Source: Bradyrhizobium sp. CSA207
Lineage (GTDB): Bacteria > Pseudomonadota > Alphaproteobacteria > Rhizobiales > Xanthobacteraceae
NCBI RefSeq assembly: GCF_029051685.1
Contig: NZ_JAACFT010000004.1
Coordinates: forward strand, 124,001 to 188,000
DNA length: 64,000 nucleotides
Direction of reading: 5' to 3'
The number at the start of each line of letters is the position of its first letter. Position 1 is the first letter of the stretch. The notes beneath the pieces are model-generated. The model was not told the origin of the DNA. It saw only the letters and a list, made by a program, of their open reading frames with translations, and ran no database searches. Positions 40,830-48,940 of this stretch are shown here, piece by piece. Both the position numbers and the translations under genes were made by a program.

Positions 40830-40837
40830 CGCGCTCA

Positions 40838-40851
40838 TTGCGCCCTGACAA
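40838..40851. promoter_or_regulatory. FNR/FixK2/NnrR-type box upstream of norC
   Basis: TTGCGCCCTGACAA has the TTG-N8-CAA form, centred about 83 bp before the norC start codon. It resembles the FNR-type box described upstream of norCBQD in Bradyrhizobium. It gives norC a promoter separate from norEF. Confidence 0.75.
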
Positions 40852-40927
40852 AGAACGGGCCGGGCGAAGCGGCAATAAATCGCATCATCGCTTTTCTCAA
40901 CACGACTCTTACCGGAAAGGATTGGCA

Positions 40928-41380
40928 ATGGCTGAACGCCTGACCAAGTCGGCCGCTCGAAACGTCTTCTACGGCGGCTCGGCCTTTTTCTTCGCCATCT
41001 TCATAGGACTGACGGCGCACAGCCATTACTACATGGCCACGACCTCGACCGATGCGAGCACGCTGACGGCGTCGGTGGCCCGCGGCAAGCATGTCTGGGA
41101 AAAGAACTCCTGCATCAATTGCCACACCTTGCTGGGCGAGGGCGCCTATTTCGCTCCTGAAGTCGGCAACGTCTGGGATCGCTGGGGTGGCAACGAGGAT
41201 CCGGCCGGCGCCCGCGAGACGTTGAAGGCCTGGATGCAGTCGCAGCCGTCCGGCGCGCCGGGTCGTCGGCAGATGCCGCAATTCAACCTCAGCGACCAGG
41301 AACTCAACGACCTCGCCGACTTCCTGCAATGGGTCAGCACGATCAAGCGCCAGGATTGGCCACCGAACAAGGCCGGCTGA
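40928..41380 (+). CDS. norC: Nitric oxide reductase subunit C (cytochrome c)
   Basis: A 150-residue membrane-anchored monohaem cytochrome c. One N-terminal helix (FYGGSAFFFAIFIGLTAHS) holds it in the inner membrane. The periplasmic domain binds haem through CINCH near residue 63, with the axial methionine in RQMPQFNL near the C-terminus. It passes electrons to NorB, which reduces two NO to N2O. GGAAAGGATTGGCA precedes the ATG. norB follows after 45 bp. Confidence 0.96.
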   Translation: MAERLTKSAARNVFYGGSAFFFAIFIGLTAHSHYYMATTSTDASTLTASVARGKHVWEKNSCINCHTLLGEGAYFAPEVGNVWDRWGGNEDPAGARETLKAWMQSQPSGAPGRRQMPQFNLSDQELNDLADFLQWVSTIKRQDWPPNKAG

Positions 41381-41425
41381 GCGCGCTGCCGTCCACGGAT
41401 CCTTTCAAGACAGAGAGAACCTGAG

Positions 41426-42772
41426 ATGAAATATCAAACCCAGAAAGTCGCGATGCTGTATTTTTACGGCGCGCTGACGCTGTTCCTGGCCCAGGTCATA
41501 TTCGGCCTGCTCGCCGGGACCATCTACGTCCTGCCCAACACGCTGTCGGTCATTCTGCCGTTCAACATCGTCAGGATGATCCACACCAACGCGCTGATCG
41601 TGTGGTCGCTGATCGGCTTCATGGGCGCGACCTACTTCCTGCTTCCGGAGGAAACCGAGACCGAGCTGTACAGCCCGCTGCTCGCAAAGATCCAGTTCTG
41701 GATGTTCTTTGGCGCGGCGGGTGTGGCCGTGGTCGGCTATCTCTTCCATTATCACGAGGGCCGCGAATTTCTCGAGCAGCCCTTCATCATCAAGGTCGGC
41801 ATCGTCGTCGTCTGCCTGATGTTCCTGTTCAACGTGACGATGACGGCGCTCAAGGGCCGCAAGACCACCGTCACCAACATCCTGCTGTTCGGCCTGTGGG
41901 GCGTTGCGATCTTCTTCCTGTTCGCCTTCTACAATCCGGCCAATCTTGCGGTCGACAAGATGTACTGGTGGTACGTCGTGCATCTCTGGGTCGAGGGCGT
42001 CTGGGAGCTGATCATGGCCTCCGTGCTCGCCTACCTGATGATCAAGCTCAACGGCATCGATCGCGAGGTGGTGGAGAAGTGGCTCTACGTCATCATCGGC
42101 CTTGCCTTGTTTTCCGGCATTCTCGGCACCGGCCATCACTTCTACTGGATCGGCGCACCCGGCTACTGGCAGTGGATCGGCTCGCTGTTCTCCACGCTCG
42201 AAGTCGCGCCGTTCTTCACCATGGTGATCTTCACGGTGCAGATGACGTGGAAGGCCGGCCGCAAGCATCCCAACCGCGCCGCGCTGCTGTGGTCGGTGGG
42301 CTGCTCCGTGATGGCGTTCCTCGGCGCCGGCGTCTGGGGCTTCCTGCACACGCTGTCCTCGGTCAACTACTACACCCATGGCACGCAGGTGACGGCCGCG
42401 CACGGCCATCTCGCCTTCTTCGGCGCCTATGTGATGCTGAACCTGTCGGTGATGGCCTATGCGATCCCGCAGATCAGGGGCCGCGCGCCCTATAATCAGT
42501 GGCTCAGCATGGCGAGCTTCTGGATCATGTGCACCGCCATGATGGTGATGACCTTCGCGCTGACCTTTGCCGGCGTGATCCAGGTCCATCTGCAACGTGT
42601 GCTCGGCCAGAGCTATATGGACGTGCAGGACCAGGTCGCGGTGTTCTACTGGGTCCGGCTCGGCTCCGGCGTATTCGTCGCCATCTCCGCGCTGATGTTC
42701 GTCTGGGCGGTGCTGGTCCCCGGACGCGAGAAGCAGCCGGCCATTTCCGTCGCGTTGCAACCCGCCGAATAG
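41426..42772 (+). CDS. norB: Nitric oxide reductase subunit B (catalytic)
   Basis: The catalytic subunit, 448 residues with twelve predicted helices, of the cytochrome c-dependent (cNor) type; the quinol-type enzyme would carry a 200-residue N-terminal extension. Visible elements are RMIHTNALIVWSLIGFMGATY (low-spin haem histidine), HLWVEGVWELIMA (non-haem iron ligands, with the conserved glutamates), GTGHHFYWIG (paired histidines) and HGHLAFFGAYV (haem ligand). It reduces NO to N2O in the inner membrane during denitrification or NO detoxification. Confidence 0.96.
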   Translation: MKYQTQKVAMLYFYGALTLFLAQVIFGLLAGTIYVLPNTLSVILPFNIVRMIHTNALIVWSLIGFMGATYFLLPEETETELYSPLLAKIQFWMFFGAAGVAVVGYLFHYHEGREFLEQPFIIKVGIVVVCLMFLFNVTMTALKGRKTTVTNILLFGLWGVAIFFLFAFYNPANLAVDKMYWWYVVHLWVEGVWELIMASVLAYLMIKLNGIDREVVEKWLYVIIGLALFSGILGTGHHFYWIGAPGYWQWIGSLFSTLEVAPFFTMVIFTVQMTWKAGRKHPNRAALLWSVGCSVMAFLGAGVWGFLHTLSSVNYYTHGTQVTAAHGHLAFFGAYVMLNLSVMAYAIPQIRGRAPYNQWLSMASFWIMCTAMMVMTFALTFAGVIQVHLQRVLGQSYMDVQDQVAVFYWVRLGSGVFVAISALMFVWAVLVPGREKQPAISVALQPAE

Positions 42773-42781
42773 GCGTGAAAG

Positions 42782-42810
42782 GCGGCCGCGGGGGCGCGCG
42801 GCCGCTTTTT
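42782..42810 (+). terminator. Rho-independent terminator inside the nor operon
   Basis: GCGGCCGC (42782-42789) and GCGGCCGC (42798-42805) form a perfect 8-bp stem followed by TTTTT. It sits 10 bp after the norB stop and before norQ, so it probably lets only part of the transcripts run on into norQD. Confidence 0.8.
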
Positions 42811-42831
42811 CCTGGACGATTTCGGAGAGAG

Positions 42832-43647
42832 ATGATGAAAGCAGCACTTCACGCCGTGACGGCGCCTGCACCCGAGCATCTCGCCTATGTCGCGAACGGC
42901 AACGAATGCGCGCTGTTCGAGCACGCCTGGCGCCATCGTCTGCCGGTCCTGCTCAAGGGGCCGACCGGCTGCGGCAAGACCCGCTTCGTCGCGCATATGG
43001 CGGCACGGCTGGGCTTGCCGCTCCACACCGTGGCCTGCCATGACGACCTCACCGCGGCCGATCTCACGGGACGCTATCTGCTCAGGGGTGGCGACACGGT
43101 GTGGACCGACGGTCCGCTGACGCGGGCGGTGCGCGAAGGCGGCATCTGCTATCTCGACGAGGTCGTGGAGGCGCGCAAGGACGTCACCGTGGTGCTGCAT
43201 CCGCTCACCGACGATCGCCGCATCCTGCCGCTTGAGCGCACCGGTGAAGAGCTCGCGGCGCCAGACAGCTTCATGCTCGTGGTCTCCTACAATCCCGGTT
43301 ACCAGACGCTGCTCAAAGCGCTGAAGCCGTCGACGCGGCAGCGTTTCGTCGCCATCGAGTTCGGCTTCCTTCCGCCGCAGCAGGAGGTCGCGGTGGTCGC
43401 CGCCGAAAGCGGACTTGCAGCCGAACGCGTGCGGCCGCTGGTTGCGCTGGCCGGTCTTCTGCGAGCATTGAAAGGCCACGACCTGGAGGAGGGCGTCTCG
43501 ACCCGCCTCGTGGTCTATTGCGCGACCTTGATTGCGGCGGGAGTCTCGATCGCCGATGCCGTGCTGGCCGGCATGATCGAGCCTTTGACCGACGATGCCG
43601 ATGTCAAGGCTGCGCTGCTCGACGTCGCGCGCGCCGTCATCTCGTGA
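42832..43647 (+). CDS. norQ: NorQ: MoxR-type AAA+ ATPase for NO reductase activation
   Basis: A 271-residue AAA+ ATPase of the CbbQ/NirQ/NorQ group. Walker A is GPTGCGKT near residue 45. Walker B is ICYLDEVVEAR near residue 105, and VVSYNPGYQ (sensor 1) lies near residue 150. It works with the NorD VWA protein to insert the non-haem iron or otherwise activate NorB. GGAGAGAG precedes a double ATG; either may be used. norD starts 9 bp after it. Confidence 0.95.
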   Translation: MMKAALHAVTAPAPEHLAYVANGNECALFEHAWRHRLPVLLKGPTGCGKTRFVAHMAARLGLPLHTVACHDDLTAADLTGRYLLRGGDTVWTDGPLTRAVREGGICYLDEVVEARKDVTVVLHPLTDDRRILPLERTGEELAAPDSFMLVVSYNPGYQTLLKALKPSTRQRFVAIEFGFLPPQQEVAVVAAESGLAAERVRPLVALAGLLRALKGHDLEEGVSTRLVVYCATLIAAGVSIADAVLAGMIEPLTDDADVKAALLDVARAVIS

Positions 43648-43656
43648 GGGGGCGCA

Positions 43657-45570
43657 ATGCTCGATTTCCTCGAGCTTGAAGAAACTGTCGGCCGCGCCTG
43701 GCACCGCCTGGTCGGCGGCACCGCGAGCTATCCGGTCCATGCCGAACAGGCGGTGTCACTGGCGGAGGTGCGCGGCCGGATCGCGGTGATGTTCCGTGCC
43801 CTCGGCGGCGAGAGCGGTGTCCAGATCGCGAGCGCCGGCCTGCGCAGATCGGAGCACCGGCTCGGCTGGCGGCAGCGCATCGGGCTCGGCGACGAGCGTC
43901 TCGACCAGCCGGGGCGCGATGCCGCGACCATCTTCCTGCCGGACCGCATCGCGATCTTCGACGATCGCGCGCTGAATGCGTCGCTGTACCGATGGCTCGC
44001 TGCGTGGTTTGCCGTTGCGCCCGTCGAAACGAGCGAGGAGGCTGATCCGCTGCGGCGCGACCTCCTGATGCTGCGACGAGCAAGCGAGATCGCAGTCTTC
44101 GTGCTCACGCAATGCCCCGGGCTTGCCGACGACTACGCGCAGCTTGCCGCGGCCACCGCGACAGCGCGTCCGCGCCGGCCGCTGCCGCACGTCGAACAGG
44201 AGGTCGAGCAGATCGTCCTCGCCTTGCTCGGCGCCGGAAGGGCGCCTCCAGGCAGGCTGTGGGCGGCGATGATGGGGACAGGCCCGCTGCCGGCCAAGGC
44301 GCCGCCGGGTTATCGTTCGATCCTGCCGTGCCCGTTGTGGGGCGATTGCTGGGCGCGCGAGCTCTCGCCTGTACATGCGGGCGACGACGAGACCGCGCCG
44401 GGTGCGGAACAGGCATCAGCGGACGACCGCAAGCGCTTCGCGGTCCGCGAGTGCGACGACGGCGCCAATCGGCGGGATCCGTTCGTGCTCAACCGCTTCG
44501 AGAAGATCATGGCGATGGCCGAGATGGTCAATGTCGATCGTCCTGCCGACGACAACGAGGACGAGGACGCGCAGAAGGCAGCGGATGATCTCGACGAGAT
44601 CACGCTCGGGCGCCGCAGCGGCAAGCCCGCGACCAGGCTCAAATTCGATCTCGACCTGCCGCCCGAGGCCGTCGATGCGTCACGGCTCGATGCTGGCCTG
44701 CTGTATCCCGAATGGGACTATCGCAGTCAGTCCTATCTGCCGGATCATTGCCGTGTGCTTGCAGCCGCGGCGTCCGAGACCGGCGAGAGCTGGACGCCGG
44801 ATGAATCCACGCGCCGCCATGTCCGGCAGGTGCGGCGCCGGTTCGAAGTTTTGCGGCCGCGCCGCGAATTGATGCGCGCGCAGGCCGACGGGCACGACCT
44901 CGATCTCGATGCGCTGGTGCGGGCGCGCTGCGATCTGCGGGCCGGCAGCGGTTCGATGGATCGCGTCCATGTGGCGATGCGGCCGCAGGGGCATGATCTC
45001 GCCGTCACCTTGCTGGTGGATGTCTCGCTCTCCACCGACGCCTGGGTCGACGGCTACCGCGTGCTCGATGTCGAGAAGGAGGCGCTGCTGGTGCTCGCCC
45101 ACGGGCTCTCCGCCTGCGGTGATCACCACAGCATCCAGACCTTCACCTCGCGCCGGCGGTCCTGGGTGCGGCTCGAGACGGTGAAGGCGTTCGGTGAGCC
45201 GATGAGCGCGGCGGTCGAGCGTCGTATCGGCGCGCTCAAGCCGGGCTACTACACCCGCATTGGCGCGGCGGTACGCCACGCCGCAGCCGGGCTCGCCAGG
45301 CAGCCGCACCGCAAGAAGCTGCTGCTCGTTCTCACCGACGGCAAGCCGAACGATGTCGATCACTACGAAGGACGTTTTGCGGTCGAGGATACCCGCAAGG
45401 CGGTGCAGGAGGCGCGCCGGCTCGGCATCGCCGTGTTCGGCGTGACCGTCGACGCGACGGCGCAGTCCTATTTCCCAACCCTGTTCGGGCGGAGCGGCTA
45501 CGCCATCGTCGGCAATATTCGCCGACTGCCCGCGGTCTTGCCGGCGATCTACCGGCAGGTGGCGCACTGA
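43657..45570 (+). CDS. norD: NorD: VWA-domain NO reductase activation protein
   Basis: A 637-residue cytoplasmic protein with a C-terminal von Willebrand factor A domain. The metal-ion site is D-x-S-x-S in LLVDVSLSTDAWVDG near residue 455, with LLLVLTDGKPNDVDHYEG further on. The middle has an acidic stretch (ADDNEDEDAQKAADD). It is the partner of the NorQ ATPase, and both are needed for active nitric oxide reductase. The length matches other NorD proteins. It ends the nor cluster. Confidence 0.94.
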   Translation: MLDFLELEETVGRAWHRLVGGTASYPVHAEQAVSLAEVRGRIAVMFRALGGESGVQIASAGLRRSEHRLGWRQRIGLGDERLDQPGRDAATIFLPDRIAIFDDRALNASLYRWLAAWFAVAPVETSEEADPLRRDLLMLRRASEIAVFVLTQCPGLADDYAQLAAATATARPRRPLPHVEQEVEQIVLALLGAGRAPPGRLWAAMMGTGPLPAKAPPGYRSILPCPLWGDCWARELSPVHAGDDETAPGAEQASADDRKRFAVRECDDGANRRDPFVLNRFEKIMAMAEMVNVDRPADDNEDEDAQKAADDLDEITLGRRSGKPATRLKFDLDLPPEAVDASRLDAGLLYPEWDYRSQSYLPDHCRVLAAAASETGESWTPDESTRRHVRQVRRRFEVLRPRRELMRAQADGHDLDLDALVRARCDLRAGSGSMDRVHVAMRPQGHDLAVTLLVDVSLSTDAWVDGYRVLDVEKEALLVLAHGLSACGDHHSIQTFTSRRRSWVRLETVKAFGEPMSAAVERRIGALKPGYYTRIGAAVRHAAAGLARQPHRKKLLLVLTDGKPNDVDHYEGRFAVEDTRKAVQEARRLGIAVFGVTVDATAQSYFPTLFGRSGYAIVGNIRRLPAVLPAIYRQVAH

Positions 45571-45645
45571 CCGGAGTAAAAGCCGCGGCGCGCCGCTGTC
45601 GGGTGAGCTATTGCCCAGCAGATGGGTATATGATCGAATGACCGG

Positions 45646-46308
45646 ATGAACGATAGCCGGGCCACATCCGACCTCATCATCTTCGATTGCGACGGCGTGC
45701 TCGTCGACAGCGAGGTGTTGAGCTGCCAATGCCTGTCGGACGTGCTGGCCGGGTTCGGGATCGCGCTCAGTCCGGAGCAGGCGCTCGAGCTGTTTCTCGG
45801 ACGCAGCACGAAGGCGATCGAGCAACACTATCGTGATCTCGGGCAGGATGTGCCGGAGATCTTCCTGCCGCGATTGAAGTCGCGCGTGCTGGAGACGTTT
45901 GCCGCTTCGCTCGAGCCGATCCCCGGCGTGGCTGCCGTGCTGTCGGATCTGAAGGGGCCGTTTTGCGTGGCGTCGTCGAGCGACCTCGACCGCATCTCGC
46001 TCTCGCTTGATGTGACCGGGCTCGCGCCGCATTTTGGCGACCGGCTCTACAGCGCGCAGATGGTCAGGCACGGCAAGCCGGCGCCCGACCTCTTTCTCCA
46101 CGCCGCCGAACAGATGCAGGCCGATCCGTCTCGCACTGTCGTGATCGAAGACAGCGTCAGCGGCGTGAAGGCGGCCAAGGCGGCCGGCATGACGGTCTGG
46201 GGATTTGTCGGCGGCAGCCATTATCGCGGACGCGACGGCCACGCTATATTGTCCGGCGCCGGGGCCGATCGGGTCTTTGCGCGCATGACCGATTTCTGGG
46301 AGGCGTGA
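45646..46308 (+). CDS. HAD-superfamily phosphatase / phosphoglucomutase-like hydrolase
   Basis: A 220-residue HAD subfamily IA enzyme. Motif I is FDCDGVLVDSE with the nucleophile and acid aspartates. Motif II is in CVASSSDLDRI, and motifs III/IV are in KPAPDLFLHAAEQM and VVIEDSVSGVKAAKAAG. It removes phosphate from a small sugar or polyol phosphate. It overlaps the regulator gene by 4 bp and heads the polyol locus. Family members in similar loci may clear toxic sugar phosphates; the true substrate is not known. Confidence 0.88.
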   Translation: MNDSRATSDLIIFDCDGVLVDSEVLSCQCLSDVLAGFGIALSPEQALELFLGRSTKAIEQHYRDLGQDVPEIFLPRLKSRVLETFAASLEPIPGVAAVLSDLKGPFCVASSSDLDRISLSLDVTGLAPHFGDRLYSAQMVRHGKPAPDLFLHAAEQMQADPSRTVVIEDSVSGVKAAKAAGMTVWGFVGGSHYRGRDGHAILSGAGADRVFARMTDFWEA

Positions 46309-47267
46309 CGTCAGCCATGGCCGCCGAGAACGAAAAATCCAGGCTCGACGACGCCGCGCGCGCTGGCTGGCTCTATTTCATTGCCGGCCACACCCAGGAC
46401 GAGATCGCAAAAATGCTCCAGGTATCGCGGGCCTCGGCCCAGCGGCTGGTGTCGCTGTGCCTTGCCGAGCGGCTGATCACGTTTCGCCTCGAACATCCCA
46501 TCGCCGCCTGCATGGAACTGGCAGCGCGCCTCAAGGAGCGCTATGACCTCGTCCATTGCGAAGTGGTGCCGGCCGATCCGGCGGCGCCTCAGGCCAACGC
46601 AGGCATCGCCGAGCGCTGCGCCAATCTGCTGGATGCGACGCTACGTTCGGAGACGCCCGTCATCGTCGCGCTCGGGACGGGACGCGCGGTGCGCGCCGCG
46701 GTCGAACGCGTCACGCCGATCGACCGCCCCAATCATCAGATTGTTTCGCTGGTCGGCAACATTTCCGCCGACGGCTCGGCGAGCTTCTACGACACCGTTG
46801 GCCGGCTCGCCGACCGCACCGGTGCGCGGCACTATCCGATGCCGCTGCCGTTTCTGATGTCGTCCGAGGACGAGCGCAACAAGATGGTCAGGATCGAGCC
46901 GATCGCGAAGGTGAAGGCAGTTGCCGCCAAGGCTGACTTACGCCTCGTCGGCATCGGCCAGATGGACCAGAAGGCGCAGGTCCATGTCGACGGCTTCGTC
47001 ACCCGCGACGAATTGTTCGAGATGATGCGGCAGGGAGCGATCGGCGAGATCACTGGTTGGGCTTATGACGCCAAGGGCCGCCTGCTCAAGGCCGGCACCA
47101 ACAAGCGCCTGACCAGCATTCCGCCGGAGGTGCCGGCGAAGACCACGACGATCGGCGCCGCGGTCGGCGCCGCCAAGGTGCCGGCGATCGCGGCGGCGCT
47201 GAATGGGCGCCTGATCAACGGCCTGATCACGGACGAGGCGACAGCAACGGCGATTCTGGAGCGGTAG
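46305..47267 (+). CDS. SorC-family sugar-binding transcriptional regulator
   Basis: A 320-residue regulator. It has an N-terminal HTH (HTQDEIAKMLQVSRASAQRLVSLC, residues about 28-52) and a C-terminal sugar-phosphate-binding domain of the DeoR/SorC superfamily, with IVALGTGRAVRAAVE, VSLVGNISADGS and GIGQMDQKAQVHVDGFV. The GTG start overlaps the HAD gene stop; an ATG four codons later is an alternative. A large palindrome 211 bp downstream, in front of the transporter operon, is the natural operator. The likely inducer is a phosphorylated or free polyol. Confidence 0.9.
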   Translation: MTSAMAAENEKSRLDDAARAGWLYFIAGHTQDEIAKMLQVSRASAQRLVSLCLAERLITFRLEHPIAACMELAARLKERYDLVHCEVVPADPAAPQANAGIAERCANLLDATLRSETPVIVALGTGRAVRAAVERVTPIDRPNHQIVSLVGNISADGSASFYDTVGRLADRTGARHYPMPLPFLMSSEDERNKMVRIEPIAKVKAVAAKADLRLVGIGQMDQKAQVHVDGFVTRDELFEMMRQGAIGEITGWAYDAKGRLLKAGTNKRLTSIPPEVPAKTTTIGAAVGAAKVPAIAAALNGRLINGLITDEATATAILER

Positions 47268-47290
47268 GGCGGACGATCTCGCCACTTACA

Positions 47291-47402
47291 CCGCTGTCAT
47301 CATCCGCGAAGGCGGATGATCCAGTACGCTGCGGCTCCGCTTGGGGCAAACCAGCCGATGGCACGGAGTACTGGATGCCCCGCCTTCGCGGGGCATGACG
47401 AG
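47291..47402. repeat. Dispersed repeat, TACTGGAT-CCCGCCTTCGCGGG family
   Basis: CATCATCCGCGAAGGCGGATGATCCAGTAC at the left is followed by GGAGTACTGGATGCCCCGCCTTCGCGGGGCATGAC at the right. Both halves hold strong hairpins. It is related to 20541-20629 and lies between the regulator and transporter genes. Confidence 0.72.
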
Positions 47403-47477
47403 GAGGGTCTCCCGCACCGCAGCACTCATAAGTTGCCCATGCGCCCGCGCGCCGGCTTGACAACGGCACGCCCTCAG

Positions 47478-47512
47478 TTGAACATACGCCCAACGCGTGG
47501 GCATATGCTCAA
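47478..47512. promoter_or_regulatory. Large palindromic operator for the SorC-type regulator
   Basis: TTGAACATACGCCCA (47478-47492) and TGGGCATATGCTCAA (47498-47512) are inverted with 13 of 15 positions paired, around ACGCG. The left arm starts with a possible -35 (TTGAAC), and GCATAT 17 bp on could be the -10, so a bound repressor would block the promoter. The site is 25 bp before the binding-protein start codon. Confidence 0.7.
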
Positions 47513-47537
47513 AAGCGCGAGCCTAAGGGAGGTCATC

Positions 47538-48851
47538 GTGAAACACGTCATGGGCGCCGTCTGCGGCGCGTCCGTCCTGCTGCTATCCGTCTCCGCGGTG
47601 GCCGAAACCACCCTGACCATTGCCACCGTGAACAACGGCGACATGATCCGGATGCAGGGTCTGACCAGCGAATTCACCGCGAAGAATCCGGACATCACAG
47701 TCAAATGGGTGACGCTGGAAGAAAACGTGCTGCGTCAGCGCGTCACCACCGACATCGCCACCAAGGGCGGGCAGTTCGACGTGCTCACCATCGGCACTTA
47801 CGAGGTGCCGATCTGGGCCAAGAAGGGCTGGCTGGTGCCGCTGGCCAATCTCGGCGCGGACTACGATGTCGCCGACCTGCTGCCGAAGATCAAGGATGCG
47901 GTCTCCGTCGACGGCAAGCTCTATGCCGCACCGTTCTACGGCGAGAGCTCGATGGTGATGTACCGCACCGATCTGTTCGAGAAGGCCGGGCTGAAGATGC
48001 CGGAGAAGCCGACCTGGGATGTCGTGATCGACGCCGCCAAGAAGCTCACCGACAAGAGCGCCGGCGTCTACGGCATCTGCCTGCGCGGCAAGGCCGGCTG
48101 GGGCGAGAACATGGCGTTCCTCTCGGCCATGGCCAATTCCTACGGCGCGCGCTGGTTCGACGAGAAGTGGCAGCCGCAGTTCAACACGCCGGAATGGAAG
48201 GCGACGCTTACGACCTACGTGAATCTCATGAAGGAGGCCGGACCTCCCGGCGCGAGCTCGAACGGCTTCAACGAGAATTTGGCGCTGTTCAACGCCGGCA
48301 AGTGCGCGATGTGGATCGATGCCACCGTGGCGGCGTCCTTCGTCAGCAATCCAAAGGACTCCAAGGTCGCCGACAAGGTCGGCTTCGCGCTCGCGCCCAA
48401 CACCGGGCTCGGCAAGAACGCCAACTGGCTGTGGGCCTGGAGTCTCGCGATCCCCGCCGGCTCGAAGAAGGCCGAAGCCGCCGAGAAGTTCATCGCCTGG
48501 GCGACCAGCAAGGACTACACCAAGCTCGTAGCGGCGAAGGAGGGCTGGGCCAACGTGCCGCCGGGCACGCGGACCTCGCTTTATCAGAACCCTGATTATC
48601 TGAAGGTCGCGCCGTTTGCGAAGCTGACGCTGGCCTCGATCGACGCTGCCGATCCGAACAAGCCGACCGTGAAGCCGGTGCCTTATGTGGGCGTGCAATA
48701 CGCTGCGATCCCGGAATTCCAGGGCATCGGCACGCAGGTCGGCCAGCAATTCTCGGCCGCGCTTGCGGGATCGATGACGGTCGATGCAGCGCTGACCGCG
48801 GCGCAATCGGTCACCGAGCGCGAGATGAAGCGCGCCGGCTACATCAAGTGA
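47538..48851 (+). CDS. smoE: Polyol ABC transporter substrate-binding protein (SmoE/MtlE-like)
   Basis: A periplasmic type-II (CUT1) binding protein of 437 residues. The signal peptide ends near VSAVAE. The mature chain begins TTLTIATVNNGDMIRMQGL and holds MPEKPTWDVVIDAAKKL and NLALFNAGKCAMWIDATV, as in sorbitol/mannitol binders. The GTG at 47538 is preceded by AAGGGAGG. The ATG at 47502 lies inside the operator palindrome and has no ribosome site, so I reject it. Three transporter genes follow after a strong hairpin. Binding of a hexitol or pentitol is likely. Confidence 0.92.
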   Translation: MKHVMGAVCGASVLLLSVSAVAETTLTIATVNNGDMIRMQGLTSEFTAKNPDITVKWVTLEENVLRQRVTTDIATKGGQFDVLTIGTYEVPIWAKKGWLVPLANLGADYDVADLLPKIKDAVSVDGKLYAAPFYGESSMVMYRTDLFEKAGLKMPEKPTWDVVIDAAKKLTDKSAGVYGICLRGKAGWGENMAFLSAMANSYGARWFDEKWQPQFNTPEWKATLTTYVNLMKEAGPPGASSNGFNENLALFNAGKCAMWIDATVAASFVSNPKDSKVADKVGFALAPNTGLGKNANWLWAWSLAIPAGSKKAEAAEKFIAWATSKDYTKLVAAKEGWANVPPGTRTSLYQNPDYLKVAPFAKLTLASIDAADPNKPTVKPVPYVGVQYAAIPEFQGIGTQVGQQFSAALAGSMTVDAALTAAQSVTEREMKRAGYIK

Positions 48852-48881
48852 ACCCGAGCTCTCCCTCCTGAGCTCAAACTA

Positions 48882-48913
48882 GCGGCCATCCACGTCGCTT
48901 GGTGGATGGCCGC
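48882..48913 (+). terminator. Strong intraoperonic hairpin after the binding-protein gene
   Basis: GCGGCCATCCAC and GTGGATGGCCGC form a perfect 12-bp stem with an 8-base loop, followed by CTTCTTCCCC. Such hairpins often stabilise binding-protein mRNA and reduce read-through into permease genes. Confidence 0.65.
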
Positions 48914-48940
48914 CTTCTTCCCCCAGCGGAGAAGCTGACG

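Noticed and set aside
47502-47537. Upstream ATG as start of the polyol-binding protein
   Set aside because: It lies within the operator palindrome, lacks a ribosome site and would put extra residues before a normal signal peptide; the GTG at 47538 has AAGGGAGG.
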